29,318 nt of DNA from Saccharomycopsis crataegensis. Taxonomy: Eukaryota > Ascomycota > Saccharomycetes > Ascoideales > Saccharomycopsidaceae. A program made the position numbers and the translations under genes. This document shows positions 1 through 10,500 of the stretch, piece by piece. Every line of letters starts with the position of its first letter. The first letter of the stretch is position 1. The notes below the pieces were generated by a model that had not been told where the DNA came from, did no database searches, and was given only the letters and a program-made list of their open reading frames with translations. Where the stretch lies: the NCBI RefSeq assembly GCF_037102585.1, contig NW_027043823.1, forward strand, positions 1-29,318, given 5' to 3'.

Positions 1-176
1 CTAGATATCTATCGATCATTCTGGTTTCGTTCATGTTGGTGGCAGGGGTAATGATTGTTTGCCAGGTTAATGGGATATTCAAGTCAATTTTTTTCCAAAG
101 TTTCTGGGCCAATGGACATTCAATAAGATGGTGCTTCATGATTTCAAATTGGATTTCCTTTGGGGCATATTGGGGT
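1..176 (-). mobile_element. LINE A, 5'-truncated fragment (3' part leaves the window)
   Basis: The first 176 bases repeat 513-690 almost base for base, so this is a second copy of the LINE ORF2 3' region in the same orientation as LINE B. In sense orientation it begins inside ORF2 near the C-terminal zinc finger and runs off the left edge. Homology stops at 176. The sequence that lay 5' of it is now found past LINE B from 3263 on, and resembles the end of LTR-X. So A was an extremely 5'-truncated insertion into an LTR-X copy before B landed at its junction. Confidence 0.85.
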
Positions 177-180
177 ACTG

Positions 181-412
181 TTTTTTTTTTTTTTTTTAAA
201 GACAAAATTCAATATATTAATTAATTATATAACTATATATCTCATAAACTACTTAATGTAGTTTGAAAATTAAAGTGTTAAGGGAAAACCATTAATGGTG
301 AAAAACCCTATTATTGAGAAAAAATGTTTTTATGCGTTTTTAAGGTTTTTAATTGTTGTTTTTTTTTTGATTTTATTTTCTTGTTTTTCCCCACCTATTT
401 TTTCTTCTCCGC
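181..412 (-). other. LINE B 3' UTR and A tail
   Basis: This is about 215 bp of AT-rich 3' UTR followed by the A tail. It contains a 7-bp hairpin at 246-264 (AAACTAC, 5-nt loop, GTAGTTT) and the 12-bp palindrome ACCATTAATGGT around 290. Both are also present in LINE C. The loop base differs between copies but the stem does not. Confidence 0.75.
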
Positions 413-3262
413 TTAAAAGATATTGCTTTCAAGCAAGAAGATCATTGAATCAACGGCCATATGACAATTGAAATGCCTTTTGGATTTCAATCTTGATAAT
501 TTTCGTTGGAAACCTAGATATCTATCGATCATTCTGGTTTCGTTCATGTTGGTGGCAGGGGTAATGATTGTTTGCCAGGTTAATGGGATATTCAAGTCAG
601 TTTTTTTCCAAAGTTTCTGGGCCAATGGACATTCAATAAGATGGTGCTTCATGATTTCAAATTGGATTTCCTTTGGGGCATATTGGGGTTCATCATATCT
701 GGTTAATTTTTTGCTGCAATAGTCACAATGATTATTTACGTAATTGTGATTTTCAATGCCCAAATGAAAGATGTGAATATTTTGATATTTCCCCGGGAAA
801 TGTTGGTTGAATTTTTTGAGGTTATGCCAAAAGTTATCAACTTGTTTCTGATTCACCCCAGTAATATCCATGAGTGTTTTTGACATCTTGTCCACATCTT
901 GTTTTTCCCGTTGTTTTTTACTTCCTTTAGTATGGTCAAAATCCTTAATTCTAATTGGAATGTGTTGTTGATATTTTTCAGGAATCCCTTTTTCAATTGA
1001 ATTTTTCAAATCTTCAATTCCAATCTTCATTGGCTTCAACCTGATTGTACGTTTCTTTATACCAAGAACTTTTCTGAAATCCCAGTACGCTGTCCTTTCA
1101 GCATCTGAGAATGTGCTGCTATTCATAACTTCCAAGGAAATTGAATCATTGGTATTCTCAATGTCATCCGCTAGTTCAAGTAATACCACCCACCAATAAT
1201 GAGTTTTGATATAATCTTCCTTTGGTGATTTTGTTGGTGATGTTTTTTGAATGATGTTGTTGATACTTGATTGAATTTTGAAACGTAATATCTGGTTATA
1301 TTTAGTGTGACTATCCAAAAACAAATCCTGGAAAATTTTAGCTCTTCGGTGTTGGAGTTGAGACTTTAAATCAATCATTGAGAAACCGCCTTTGTTGTTG
1401 TGTGTCTTGAGTGTGTCCAAAGAAATAGGTGTATCTTGCTTGACCAATAATTTAATCGATGTGTCAATTTGATTCAACTGATTGGGTAACAAAGGTTGGT
1501 GTAGTTCTTTGTAATAGAACTTGGATGCAATATATGTGTTGAATGCTTCTATTTTTGATTGAATCAGCAAGCTGGTCATGTTTGATAACTTGTACTTGAT
1601 ATAGAGGTCACGCTGCAATGTTTCCGGCCAAAATGTCACTGATGGCCCAATAGTTATCCCCAAATATGTCAATTGAAAGTTTTCATCAGCAATCTCAAAT
1701 GGGAATGGTGTCAAAAATGGATAATTATCAGTTGGTATGATTAGTTGGGATTTCTTTTCATTGAGTTTGCTGCCACTGAATTTTTCAAATAGTCTAATAC
1801 ATTTCATTGTTTTGGAATAATCTCTTTTATCTTTGAGGAAAACTGTGATATCATCAGCAAAAGCAAGATAATGTTGACTGCTATATGCTTCAGGTATCAA
1901 ATCTCCTTGGTAACTATGGCCTCTGGTATTCTGTTTGATAGATCGTAGTAAAGGTTCTACTGCTAATGCAAATAATGAAGGGGGAAACGGATTACCTTGG
2001 AGGGTACCATTTTTTAAATTGAATAATGGGCCGGTCATGTTGTTGATGTATAAGGATCCCGTTGTCTGCTTGAGGATGTTGATGATTAACTTGGCTAATT
2101 TTTTTCCAAAATTTAAATGGGACAATAGTTGTTCCATATATTCGTGAGATATCCTATCGAACGCTTTCTCCAAATCCACAATTAGTATCAGCTTTTGTGG
2201 ATTTGGTATTATATGCGTTTTATCTTTTGGATGAATTAGACTATCTAACATTTCTCTGAAAATGGTGATGTTGGAGAACGATGACCGGCCTGGAATAAAA
2301 CCAGCTTGATCTTCCCCTATGATATCAGGCAAGTGCTTCAACAACCTATTATTAATTATTGTGGATAATAATCGAAGATTAGTGTTGATAAGGGCTATCG
2401 GCCTATAGTTTCCAATTTTTTCTTTTGACTTTCCAGGCTTTGGTATGATGTTAAAGAGTATAGTTCGGTAGTGGAATGGTAAATTTCCTTCAGTTAGAAT
2501 GTGGTTAAATTCTTGAAGAAGGATGTGTTTGATTTGGGGAAATAATTCCTTATAAAATTTGTATGGGATTCCATCTATGCCCGGTGTAGACTTCAAATTT
2601 GCCGAATCAATTGCCAGTTTGAGTTCTTCCATTGTTATGGAGGAATCCATTTTTCTCTTCTCTTCAGGAGATATTCCTTGGGTTGGAATCACGTCCTGAA
2701 GATATTTATGTATTTTTTTTGTGTCCTTTGTTCCTCTGGTTCCATCAAACAAGTCCATATAATATTCAGTTGCTATTTTCATTATCTCTTCATGAGATTG
2801 AACTAGTGTCCCTTCTACATCTTTTAGCTGTTTTATTGGGCGTTGTTCTTGATATTGGTGGAAAACTTGGTTAATATGTTGATAATATTCCGTCACTTTA
2901 TCAAGTTCAGGCACTTTCACTTTTTTCAACATGTGTTTGAGTTTTTCTGCTTTGCATTTAATATCAATTATTAATTCATCGGTTCCTTGGATATCTTCAT
3001 TTATAGATTGGTGCCTGAGAACATTAATGATTCTATCGGTTAATCTATATCTCTTCATATTATAGTAAGCCTTGGATGAAGTTAAAGTCAACTCCACTGT
3101 AACTGAATCATGTGTGGATCTTTTCCCAAAATGATTTGTTTGTGTCATATTCCATTTGTTTTCTTTGTTTTTTAAGAAGCTCCCAGTGATATAGAACCTA
3201 TCCAATCTCCGGCTTTTCCCTAATTCTGATGCTTTATTAGTGAATGTTTTCTTGATGTTATG
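413..3262 (-). pseudogene. LINE B ORF2, N-terminally truncated (reverse transcriptase and zinc finger)
   Basis: An uninterrupted reading frame of about 950 codons continues a few codons into the flank, which supplies a fortuitous ATG at 3271. It corresponds to LINE C ORF2 from about residue 190 onward. Most of the APE-type endonuclease is therefore missing, although the LDRFYI and STHD motifs near the end of that domain remain. The reverse transcriptase carries NYRPIALINTN, AGFIPGRS and FADD (around 1850 in + coordinates), and a C-terminal CCHC-like finger (CDYC...HHLIEC) follows. The conserved QG.P.SP motif reads GNPFPP here where LINE C has GNPFSP, a substitution expected to hurt the enzyme. 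The copy is dead on arrival because its endonuclease and 5' end are gone, but it usefully shows an uninterrupted frame for the family. Confidence 0.85.
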
Positions 3263-3267
3263 TACTG

Positions 3268-3310
3268 GCATAACCAGGACTCAACCCAACCATGATCCAA
3301 TAATATAAAA
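3268..3310 (+). repeat. Remnant of LTR-X next to tRNA-Gly
   Basis: This stretch matches the last ~42 bp of the complete LTR-X copy at 22515-22680 with a few differences. The end of the LTR lies 14 nt upstream of the first base of tRNA-Gly, which is where Ty3-type (sigma-like) LTRs sit. Its left part was displaced when LINE A, then LINE B, inserted. The last bases read AA where the complete copy reads CA, so it is old or its edge is eroded. Confidence 0.6.
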
Positions 3311-3323
3311 ACAGCATCGCGTG

Positions 3324-3394
3324 GCGTGGATGGTTTAGTGGTAAAATTCAACTTTGCCATAGTTGAGCCCCGGGTTCGATTCCCGGTCTACGCA
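3324..3394 (+). tRNA. tRNA-Gly(GCC): tRNA-Gly (anticodon GCC)
   Basis: A 71-nt cloverleaf without intron. The acceptor stem GCGTGGA pairs with TCTACGC and is followed by discriminator A at 3394. The D arm has the A-box-type run TGGTTTAGTGG, the anticodon loop is TTGCCAT between CAACT and AGTTG, and the T arm has the B box GGTTCGATTCC. It strongly resembles yeast tRNA-Gly(GCC). A T4 run at 3415-3418 and a T7 run at 3435-3441 can serve as Pol III terminators. CCA is not encoded. Confidence 0.97.
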
Positions 3395-4107
3395 TCACAA
3401 CTTATTAGCACTTATTTTAAAGTTAATTTGGTTATTTTTTTAAGAACCAACAACTGGAAGCTGTTGGTTTTCAATAATAATCAAGGTTGCTTTTTAATGC
3501 ATGTAAATAGGTTAAGACTCAGGAGAAGCTAGCACTCGAAAATTTTTGCTTATCACCGCTGGAATGTAATTATATTGTTAGAATTCTACAGGTCTACAAA
3601 GTACTTCAATATATATGAAGACGAAACAAACGCACTCATGTATAATAACAAACACTTTATATAATAAAGTTAAATATAAGGACAGTAGTAAGGACAAACA
3701 GCACGACACCAAGCAACCTTAAACCAATAATGGCTGTAAATATAATCTTGATAGCAACGACTATAATATTTATTAGTAGAGATCTAATGATCTGATTCCT
3801 AGTATAAGACCTACAGACCCCTTGATTGTAGGATCTCGAACTTGCGACAGCAGAGCGCACTTTTACAAGAAGAGGCAATTATTGTACATAGGTGTCCGAC
3901 GTTTTTCTTGTTGGAAAAACATTACTCCACCATAGTGCACAAAATCACATAAAGTACCCTTAAGTTAAGTGATAGACAAAAACGAACTATTGGAGGTTGT
4001 ACTTTACTTAAAGCTACATTGCAACACTAATTTATTTTAAATGCCCCTGTTATTGTCAATTGAACAAAAAAGAAGCCAAAATTGACTCTACAGTTTTTCG
4101 AAGAAAA
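3395..4107. other. 713-bp AT-rich stretch without a recognisable gene
   Basis: I see no convincing coding region. The only open frame (3657-3878, minus) is short, hydrophobic by AT composition and resembles nothing I know. The stretch holds the terminators of tRNA-Gly at its left end and of tRNA-Phe at its right end (T run on the minus strand at 4104-4107). TG...CA segments that could be decayed LTRs occur but have no target duplications. Confidence 0.5.
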
Positions 4108-4212
4108 TGCGAATTCTGTGGATCGAACACAGGACCTTTAGATTACAAGACCCATATAAAACCTCGCGGTTTATACTTCAGTCTAACGCTCTCCCAACTG
4201 AGCTAAATCCGC
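4108..4212 (-). tRNA. tRNA-Phe(GAA): tRNA-Phe (anticodon GAA) with 32-nt intron
   Basis: The exons give a 73-nt tRNA very close to yeast tRNA-Phe: acceptor GCGGATT with AATTCGC, D arm TAGCTCAGTTGGGAGAGC, T arm with GGTTCGATCC-type B box, discriminator A at 4108. The anticodon stem TTAGA pairs with TCTAA. A 32-nt intron (4144-4175) follows position 37, the canonical site cut by the tRNA splicing endonuclease; S. cerevisiae tRNA-Phe has a shorter intron (about 19 nt) at the same place. A T4 run directly after the gene (4104-4107 on the minus strand) is the terminator. It starts only 10 nt after tRNA-Glu ends. Confidence 0.96.
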
Positions 4213-4222
4213 AAAAACAAGT

Positions 4223-4294
4223 TTCCGATACCGGGAGTCGAACCCGGGTTTGCTCGGTGAAAGCGAACCGTGCTAGCCGTTACACTATATCGGA
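4223..4294 (-). tRNA. tRNA-Glu(TTC): tRNA-Glu (anticodon TTC)
   Basis: A 72-nt gene: acceptor TCCGATA pairs with TATCGGA, followed by discriminator A at 4223. The D arm is TAGTGTAACGGCTAGCAC, the anticodon loop CTTTCAC lies between GTTCG and CGAGC, and the B box is GGTTCGACTCC. It is close to yeast tRNA-Glu(UUC). The 10-nt spacer to tRNA-Phe ends in a T5 run. The upstream side is the landing site of the Ty3-like element, whose first LTR base is 12 nt from the mature 5' end. Confidence 0.97.
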
Positions 4295-4300
4295 AGAGTA

Positions 4301-4305
4301 CGTTT
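4301..4305. repeat. Target-site duplication of the gypsy element, left copy (CGTTT)
   Basis: CGTTT immediately precedes the LTR start TGTTATATT and recurs at 16276-16280 directly after the other LTR end. Five bp is the usual duplication length for Ty3/gypsy integrases. Confidence 0.9.
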
Positions 4306-4356
4306 TGTTATATTACGATGCGACTATACTAGATGTAGTTAGTCACGGGTTAGGAT
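4306..4356 (-). repeat. Gypsy 3' LTR, outer part (split by LINE E)
   Basis: These 51 bp are identical to 16072-16122 of the intact LTR. The last five bases, AGGAT (4352-4356), are duplicated at 11342-11346 as the target site of LINE E. Confidence 0.92.
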
Positions 4357-5112
4357 ATATATGACTTTGAAGCTGAAAAATAATAGTAACATCATAATAA
4401 TGATAGAGAAAAAGTGAAAGAAGAAACAGAAAAAAAAAAAATTATGAATAAAACAAAGTCATATAATCAAAATCAATGAAACAATGACAAAATTAAATGT
4501 AAAATGATGGTGACAATAATAATAAAAAGAAAAAAGTTTATCAATCAAAATCAAAAACCGGCAAAGAAAAAAAAATAAAGAAGCAAAAAATTATAATGGT
4601 CAAGTAAATTTCATAATAAAATAATGAAAAGAAGCAAAAAAAAAAAAATAAAAAAAAAGAATAAATAAAAAGAGATAAAAGAAAAAGTAAACACCAAACA
4701 AAACAAATGATCAGTAGCTAAACACAAAAATAAAATGAAAAATAAAATAAAAAAAAGAGGAGTATATCAGTCATAAAAGTTTTTTCGTGTCTTTTTCTGA
4801 ACAAGAGTTATTTTTCCTCTCATATTCTTTAAAAATCTTTTTTTTTTATTCAGGAAAAAATAGGCAGCCTATATATATATTTGCCAACTGCAGACTTTTT
4901 CTTGGTTGTATCCTCATTTTTTTTCTGTATTTCGTTAGTATCTTCAAGTTGTAACATCTAAAACCAAACTAACATCATCCACATCAGATTTAGAGAGATC
5001 TTCTAAAAATGGTAACAAATCTAACAATTCATTATCATGAACGTCCGAGAACCAGCTCGAAATTGGAACGGCATGCTGAGGATGGAAAATATATGAGGCT
5101 GATAATGTCGAT
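4357..5112 (+). other. LINE E 5' leader, 756 nt, A-rich
   Basis: About 4380-4760 is extremely A-rich and C-poor on the sense strand, made of A runs broken by single T, G or C. 4780-4980 switches to T-rich with a TATATATATA run near 4870. An upstream ATG at 5009 opens a 91-codon frame that overlaps the ORF1 start at 5113 in another frame, so ORF1 would need leaky scanning or reinitiation. Because the whole leader was copied, transcription must begin at or before 4357, which implies an internal promoter. Confidence 0.7.
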
Positions 5113-7524
5113 ATGTCTTCTCAAGGCGACCATCAAGGTCGTGACAACAAGAACGCTGAAATTCATGAAAACAGCGTCGAAAAACCACCGGAAAATGACG
5201 AAGATGAATCTTTTGACGATGAAAGTTCCAATTATGGAAGCGATTATTCTTCAAATGATTCAAGGGATGAGGAAAACGCGGTAGAAAACCCAAATCTGCC
5301 CGCCGCAACCCAAATTTATTCTTCGATTGCTAATCAAATCGATCCTGCATTATTAGGTAATCAATCACCTAAGCACGCAACGGCCCCTCAACATGGAGAA
5401 GTTGAGGATGCGAACTTGGAACAAAAAAACACCAAAAAAAATGAAAAATCCTCCATAAACTCCGAAAAAAACGTAGAAAACTCCACTGAAAACCAATCTG
5501 AAAAAAAACAAAAAACCCAAAAAACCCAAAACGCCTTTATTAGTTCCACCTCCGCCCGTTCCTTCGCCTCCGTTGTCGCTTCTACTCTTGCCCCAGAAGA
5601 AATGGAAAATTCTTCTACGACCACGGTCAACCCCTTTAATGGGAGGAAAGAAATCGACAGGGAAAATGACCCTCTTTTCCGAAAATTCGCTAACGCGTTT
5701 TACTGGCCTTTCCTCATCAAGGACCTCAAGTTCTACTACAGGGAAGTGTTGGAGCACTTCATTGAATGCTACAACAATAATGATCATATTTATCAATCTA
5801 CACTGTATAAAATCCGTCCAGATGATCCAGACAGAATGATGGAATATCATAATACTTTGTTCATTGTTGAGTACTTTAGCCAACAATCTAGAACAAAGAT
5901 TGACATGGAAATGAAACGTCTTGCAGGTCTTACCACCAATGAAAAATTACAGCTCTTCAGACAAATTTACAAATTGAACCAAGGTAATTTGCATTTCAAA
6001 ATCCCAAAACCATTGATGCAAGGAAGCTCCGCAGAAATCCAATTGGCTCTCATTAAATTCGCTTTGATGGACCTAGCTAATCAACAACAACAGCTCCTTG
6101 AATCTGGGAACATCGAGGAAACTGAACGTCATCAAAGAACAAAATTGGAGTATGATTTAAGACATTCCCAGGAAGTCATTTACATCAACTCTGATGAAAA
6201 TGAAATTGTCATTCCTGGAAGTTTTTTCCCTGATTTCCCTCTGCCAGACGACAAATTCAAAAAAAGAAAAATATCATTCATCAATCATATCAATGAGTTT
6301 TTACAAATAAGCACTGAAACCACAACTTATAAACCCAAAATTGTGATTGACGAATATGTTGAACGTCATTTTATTGAAATCGAAGTCCAAACTAGTAACA
6401 GAGATGCTTTAAACGACATATTGGAGTCCCACTTCCAACAACATAAGATCCCATACGATGCCTTTAATTTTGTTGATTTGCAAGCTTGCATAACATCTGA
6501 CCCCTTCCAAAGAAATAGATTCTATGGTATGATAAACTTGGAAAAAGATACAGAACTACCAATTATCTCATCCAAGATTTTGAAAATCAAACTCTTGACC
6601 CATTGTTTCCACTGTACTAGCTGTGGTTCCAGGAAGCATACCAAGTTCTCTTGTCCTGAGCGGAACTGTATCATCTGTAAAAAACCAGGCCACATTGGAC
6701 CAGAATGCCCAATTAAACGTCATTCTAAGAAAACCAAGATCACCCCACAAAAAGAATCCCTGAATCAAAATGTTGCACATGAAGCAAATAGCTCCTTCAA
6801 AGTTGTTACTGGAAAGAAGAGAACCATTTTGAACAGAGACTCAAAACTACAACCAAACAGAAAGGACCGTTCCCAAAGACAAGTTCCAGATAAGCAGGTT
6901 GGGCAAAACCCATTCAATGTCTTAGCTGGAGATACTTCGGAATTGGATATTACGGAACCCGGCGTGGAAGCTGAAGGGAACAACACCAACCAGCCATCTC
7001 AAAAGACTGAGAAACCCCAAAAATCATCCACAAATACATCCCCATCATTTACCAGTTCCAATCCTACCCAACCAAGACATTCATCCCCAAAACCATTATC
7101 CCCAGTCTCATCCCCTTCAACCACAAAATCCAACACCATCTATTCTCAACATGACACCTCCCCAATTCTCGTGCCAAAAACTCCAGCCAAGGAACCCTCC
7201 TCCACTCCTAACAAGAGTTCTCATAACCTGAGTTCTAAGACCCGGAGGACATCTCAAAATACAACTGTTCACCAGAGCAACCAAGACCTGGAACGGCTGA
7301 CTAAGGGAAACCTGAAAGCCGACAAACATGATGGAGAACCGGTAAATTTACTGGCTTTCCTCGATGAACACTATTCAAGCAATGACGATGATGACTCAGA
7401 TTATGAACCAGATGATCACCAGAGTGATCACATTGAAATTGACTCCCTGGATAATCCGAATGATGATGATGATAATGACGATGATGAGCTGATATCAGAT
7501 ATCAGCATAAATGAATCCAATTAA
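5113..7524 (+). CDS. LINE E ORF1, gag-like nucleic-acid-binding protein, 803 aa
   Basis: This is probably the RNA-binding ORF1 protein that packages LINE RNA. The N-terminus (1-110) is acidic and disordered, followed by a low-complexity run rich in E, N, K, S and Q (about 105-140). A short motif [10 protein letters not shown] then precedes the main folded region (about 185-470); the same layout, with SRSYAQIA or QTYAQATA, occurs in the ORF1 of LINEs C and D. Two CCHC knuckles of form C-x2-C-x4-H-x4-C lie at about 502-535 ([14 protein letters not shown] and [14 protein letters not shown]). The C-terminal third is Ser/Pro/Thr-rich and ends in a strongly acidic tail (about 755-803). The ATG at 5113 is the first in this frame with clear family resemblance behind it. 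The stop lies 2 nt before ORF2. Confidence 0.9.
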   Translation: MSSQGDHQGRDNKNAEIHENSVEKPPENDEDESFDDESSNYGSDYSSNDSRDEENAVENPNLPAATQIYSSIANQIDPALLGNQSPKHATAPQHGEVEDANLEQKNTKKNEKSSINSEKNVENSTENQSEKKQKTQKTQNAFISSTSARSFASVVASTLAPEEMENSSTTTVNPFNGRKEIDRENDPLFRKFANAFYWPFLIKDLKFYYREVLEHFIECYNNNDHIYQSTLYKIRPDDPDRMMEYHNTLFIVEYFSQQSRTKIDMEMKRLAGLTTNEKLQLFRQIYKLNQGNLHFKIPKPLMQGSSAEIQLALIKFALMDLANQQQQLLESGNIEETERHQRTKLEYDLRHSQEVIYINSDENEIVIPGSFFPDFPLPDDKFKKRKISFINHINEFLQISTETTTYKPKIVIDEYVERHFIEIEVQTSNRDALNDILESHFQQHKIPYDAFNFVDLQACITSDPFQRNRFYGMINLEKDTELPIISSKILKIKLLTHCFHCTSCGSRKHTKFSCPERNCIICKKPGHIGPECPIKRHSKKTKITPQKESLNQNVAHEANSSFKVVTGKKRTILNRDSKLQPNRKDRSQRQVPDKQVGQNPFNVLAGDTSELDITEPGVEAEGNNTNQPSQKTEKPQKSSTNTSPSFTSSNPTQPRHSSPKPLSPVSSPSTTKSNTIYSQHDTSPILVPKTPAKEPSSTPNKSSHNLSSKTRRTSQNTTVHQSNQDLERLTKGNLKADKHDGEPVNLLAFLDEHYSSNDDDDSDYEPDDHQSDHIEIDSLDNPNDDDDNDDDELISDISINESN

Positions 7525-7526
7525 TC

Positions 7527-10500
7527 ATGACTACCCATAAGAAATCCTTCAATCTAATATCTCAAAATATTCAGAGATATCATTTCACCTCCCAACATCA
7601 CCTCTCCAAATACAACAAACAGCACATCCTTTTCTTTCAAGAACTTCCGAAAGACTGTGAGGCTTTGATCCGAAACTTCCATCAACATTCCTTTCATGTA
7701 AATAATTCCCCTTACCCCCGAGCGGCTATACTATTGAGAAATATCCCCTCCATGGGCACGGTAATACTAAAAAATTTCATTTCCGATAAACTTGAGTCAC
7801 ATCTAACCGGATACCTTACTGATCTAGTAATATCTTGGAATGATGGCAAAACTCTATTATTATTGATAAACCTATACAACCCAACTGGACAACAAAAAGC
7901 CCAATTGACTATTCATTCCCAGTTGCACCAGCTACTCGGTGAGTTGTTGGGCCATTTGGCTATCAAATACCCAAACTCACACATCGAAATAGTGGTTGGA
8001 GGAGATTTCAACAATATCTTAGAAATTCCAAAATCAAAAAAAAATAAAAAAATTCTGAAACATCTAAAAAAACTAAACGATTTCATTGAATGCTTCAATC
8101 TCAAAGACGCTTTCTACCTCCTGCTGTCCAAAGGTCTCCCTTCCACTAACCGAGCCTCAAACGGTAAAAATCGTCGCTTAGATCGATTTTATATTTCTGA
8201 GGGTTTGTTGGAGAATACTGCTCTTAGCCAGACAAATACCCTTGGTACTATTTCCACACATGACGAAATTAGCATCAAATTTGCCCTCTCCTTTAATTTA
8301 GTGCAACTAGGACCAAAGCGTTTCAAATTGCACAACCAACTAATACCATTTATTGCTAACTCCAAGAAGTTATCACAATTGCCATCCATATCCCATTTGA
8401 TTGCAGAGATCCGACTGTTAGCACCACTAACAAAAACGGCATTGAACTCTCTCCAACGCAGTGACCCATCTATTTTACCTGACCCTTATGAAAGATTGAA
8501 CTCTGTTTTTAAACAGAACCCAAACACAAATCCAATTGATGCTTTTGTCATTTCTGGAGATAGGAAACTCACCGATATTCAAGATTTATTGGCCCATGCC
8601 ACGTCCTATTACAAGGACATTTTTTCGGCTAAAGACTACCATGATCCGAATGCCATTCGCCAATACCTCCTAACGACGATCTCTTCCAGGAAACTAATGG
8701 CCCACGAAGCTATACAGTTAGATAACCCAATTATCGAACTGGAGATCAAGGACGCAATATGGCAGGCAAACTCAAAGAGTGAGCCTGGTCCTGATGGAAT
8801 CCCTTATACATTCTATAAGGAAGCCTGGGAAAACATTAAGCATATCCTCCTCCAAGAATTCAACACTATCCTTTCCGCTGGGTCAATCCCTATTGACTAT
8901 AGTCTGGTTTTGATTACATTAATCCTCAAACCCAGGAAAAATAAAGAGTTTTTACCCAATTATAGGCCAATCTCATTAATTAACACTAATATGCGCATCC
9001 TCGCTATAGTGTTAAACAACCGATTACTCAAATTCATCCCTCAGCTTGTGGGTTCCGAACAAACTGGTTTCGTCCCAGGACGTACGTCCTTCGAGCAAAT
9101 TGCTGCTTTCAAAGAAGTCTTCCACTCAATGAGACCAGACTCCAACCTTTTTCAATTGCTGCGCACCTCCAAAATCCTTGTGGCTGACTTTCAAAAGGCT
9201 TTTGATAGTATCTCGCATGCATACCTAGACCACCTCTTCCAAATTCTAAACCTTGGTACAAATTTTCGCCGATTACTAATAAACATCTTGAAATCAGCAA
9301 CTGCTTCCATAATGATCAACAACTTTCATGGTCCGCTATTTAAGTTAGCCTCGGGCACCTTACAGGGCAATCCAATAAGCCCCAGTATCTTTCTCTTGGC
9401 CATACAACCTTTATTAGAAAATATTCAAACAAAAAATCATGGCATAAAATTAGAAGTCCGGAATGAATTGACCATTTCCATGCAACCACTGGGTAAAGAC
9501 TTTGCCATCCAGAATCCCATGAACCCCGATATCCTGATAAAGGTCACAGCATTTGCTGATGATGTCACCATATTTGTAAAAGATGACACTGAATTATTCA
9601 CCACCCTCCAATACATCAAGGACTTTGAAAAATATTCAGGCAGTACCCTTAGCACCGATAAATCCAAGCTATACCATACAGCCGAATATCATCGCACCTT
9701 TGGACCCTTGACAAAACTACCCTATGAACAGATCCCTGTCTTTACCTCCACTCCCTCAATAGTGTACTTGGGTATTCCACTAAACACACCACTACATCAA
9801 GATCAGGTATTGAAAAACATCAAATACAAATATTATCTCACACAAATGCACCATCTCAGCTTAGCGGAAAAGGTATTGGGGTACAATACTTACATTATCC
9901 CTAAACTCTTATATCGTGCAATGCATCAGCCCCTTTCTAACTCTACCACCACTAAGATTGAGGAATCATTTCAACACCTTTGTCGCAGGATTGGCAGCCT
10001 ATCCCTTTCCACCCTCAAAACTTCCACCCAGATGGGAGGATATGGAATGCTCGATCTCAAAAACCACTTCCTATATCGGTACGCACACGTCATATACCAA
10101 CTACTAACATCCCTGGAAAAATATTTATATCACCAAATCTTGAGATATAAAATCCAATACGCCATTAACACCCAAATCCAAGTGGAATCTCTACTTGATC
10201 AATACCAAAAATCTCAACTCCATCCAGAATCTCACTTTCAAAGAATTGGAAGTATGATTGACAGAAACTCCATCCAAACACATATATGGTACTTTCCGTT
10301 ACTTGGCTACCAACTCTCATATCCTGGCAGCTCCACCAAGAAAATTACCCTTTCTGACATTGTCAAAAGCAACATTTTCTCACTAGAAGAGAAAAAATAC
10401 CTCAAATCATGGTCGATTTTATTTGATCTAGAGAACCAGGGAAAAACAAGGTATCACAGATGCAGAAGATTGAAGATTGAAGATTGAAGATATCCAGGAC

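Larger units (their letters stand above)
181..3262 (-). mobile_element. LINE B, 5'-truncated L1/Zorro-like non-LTR retrotransposon
   Basis: Read on the minus strand this is the 3' half of the same LINE family as LINE C (16278-22392), nearly identical through ORF2 and the 3' UTR. It ends in a 17-base A tail, seen here as T at 181-197. Homology to LINE C begins at C position 19301 and stops abruptly at 3262 here, the usual mark of incomplete target-primed reverse transcription. The 5-bp target duplication TACTG lies at 176-180 and 3263-3267. The insertion point is exactly where LINE A meets its 5' flank. Near identity to C says it is young. Confidence 0.9.

Noticed and set aside
3820-3860. B-box-like AGTTCGAGATCC on the minus strand
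   Set aside because: No A box at the right distance and no pairing arms, so no tRNA gene is supported.
3657-3878. 73-codon open frame on the minus strand
   Set aside because: Hydrophobic but AT-driven composition, no recognisable domain, lies in decayed intergenic DNA between tRNA genes.
3909-4026. TGTTGG...CAACA segment resembling a short LTR
   Set aside because: Flanking five bases (TTTCT and CTAAT) do not match and no second copy is in the window.
4860-4990. Spliced intron in the LINE E leader (ACTAAC followed by CACATCAG)
   Set aside because: No convincing 5' splice site upstream, and a spliced intron would be lost on retrotransposition.
5365-5886. 173-codon frame antisense to LINE E ORF1
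   Set aside because: Runs opposite to a clear coding region over low-complexity sequence; translation is Phe/Val/Gly-rich shadow.
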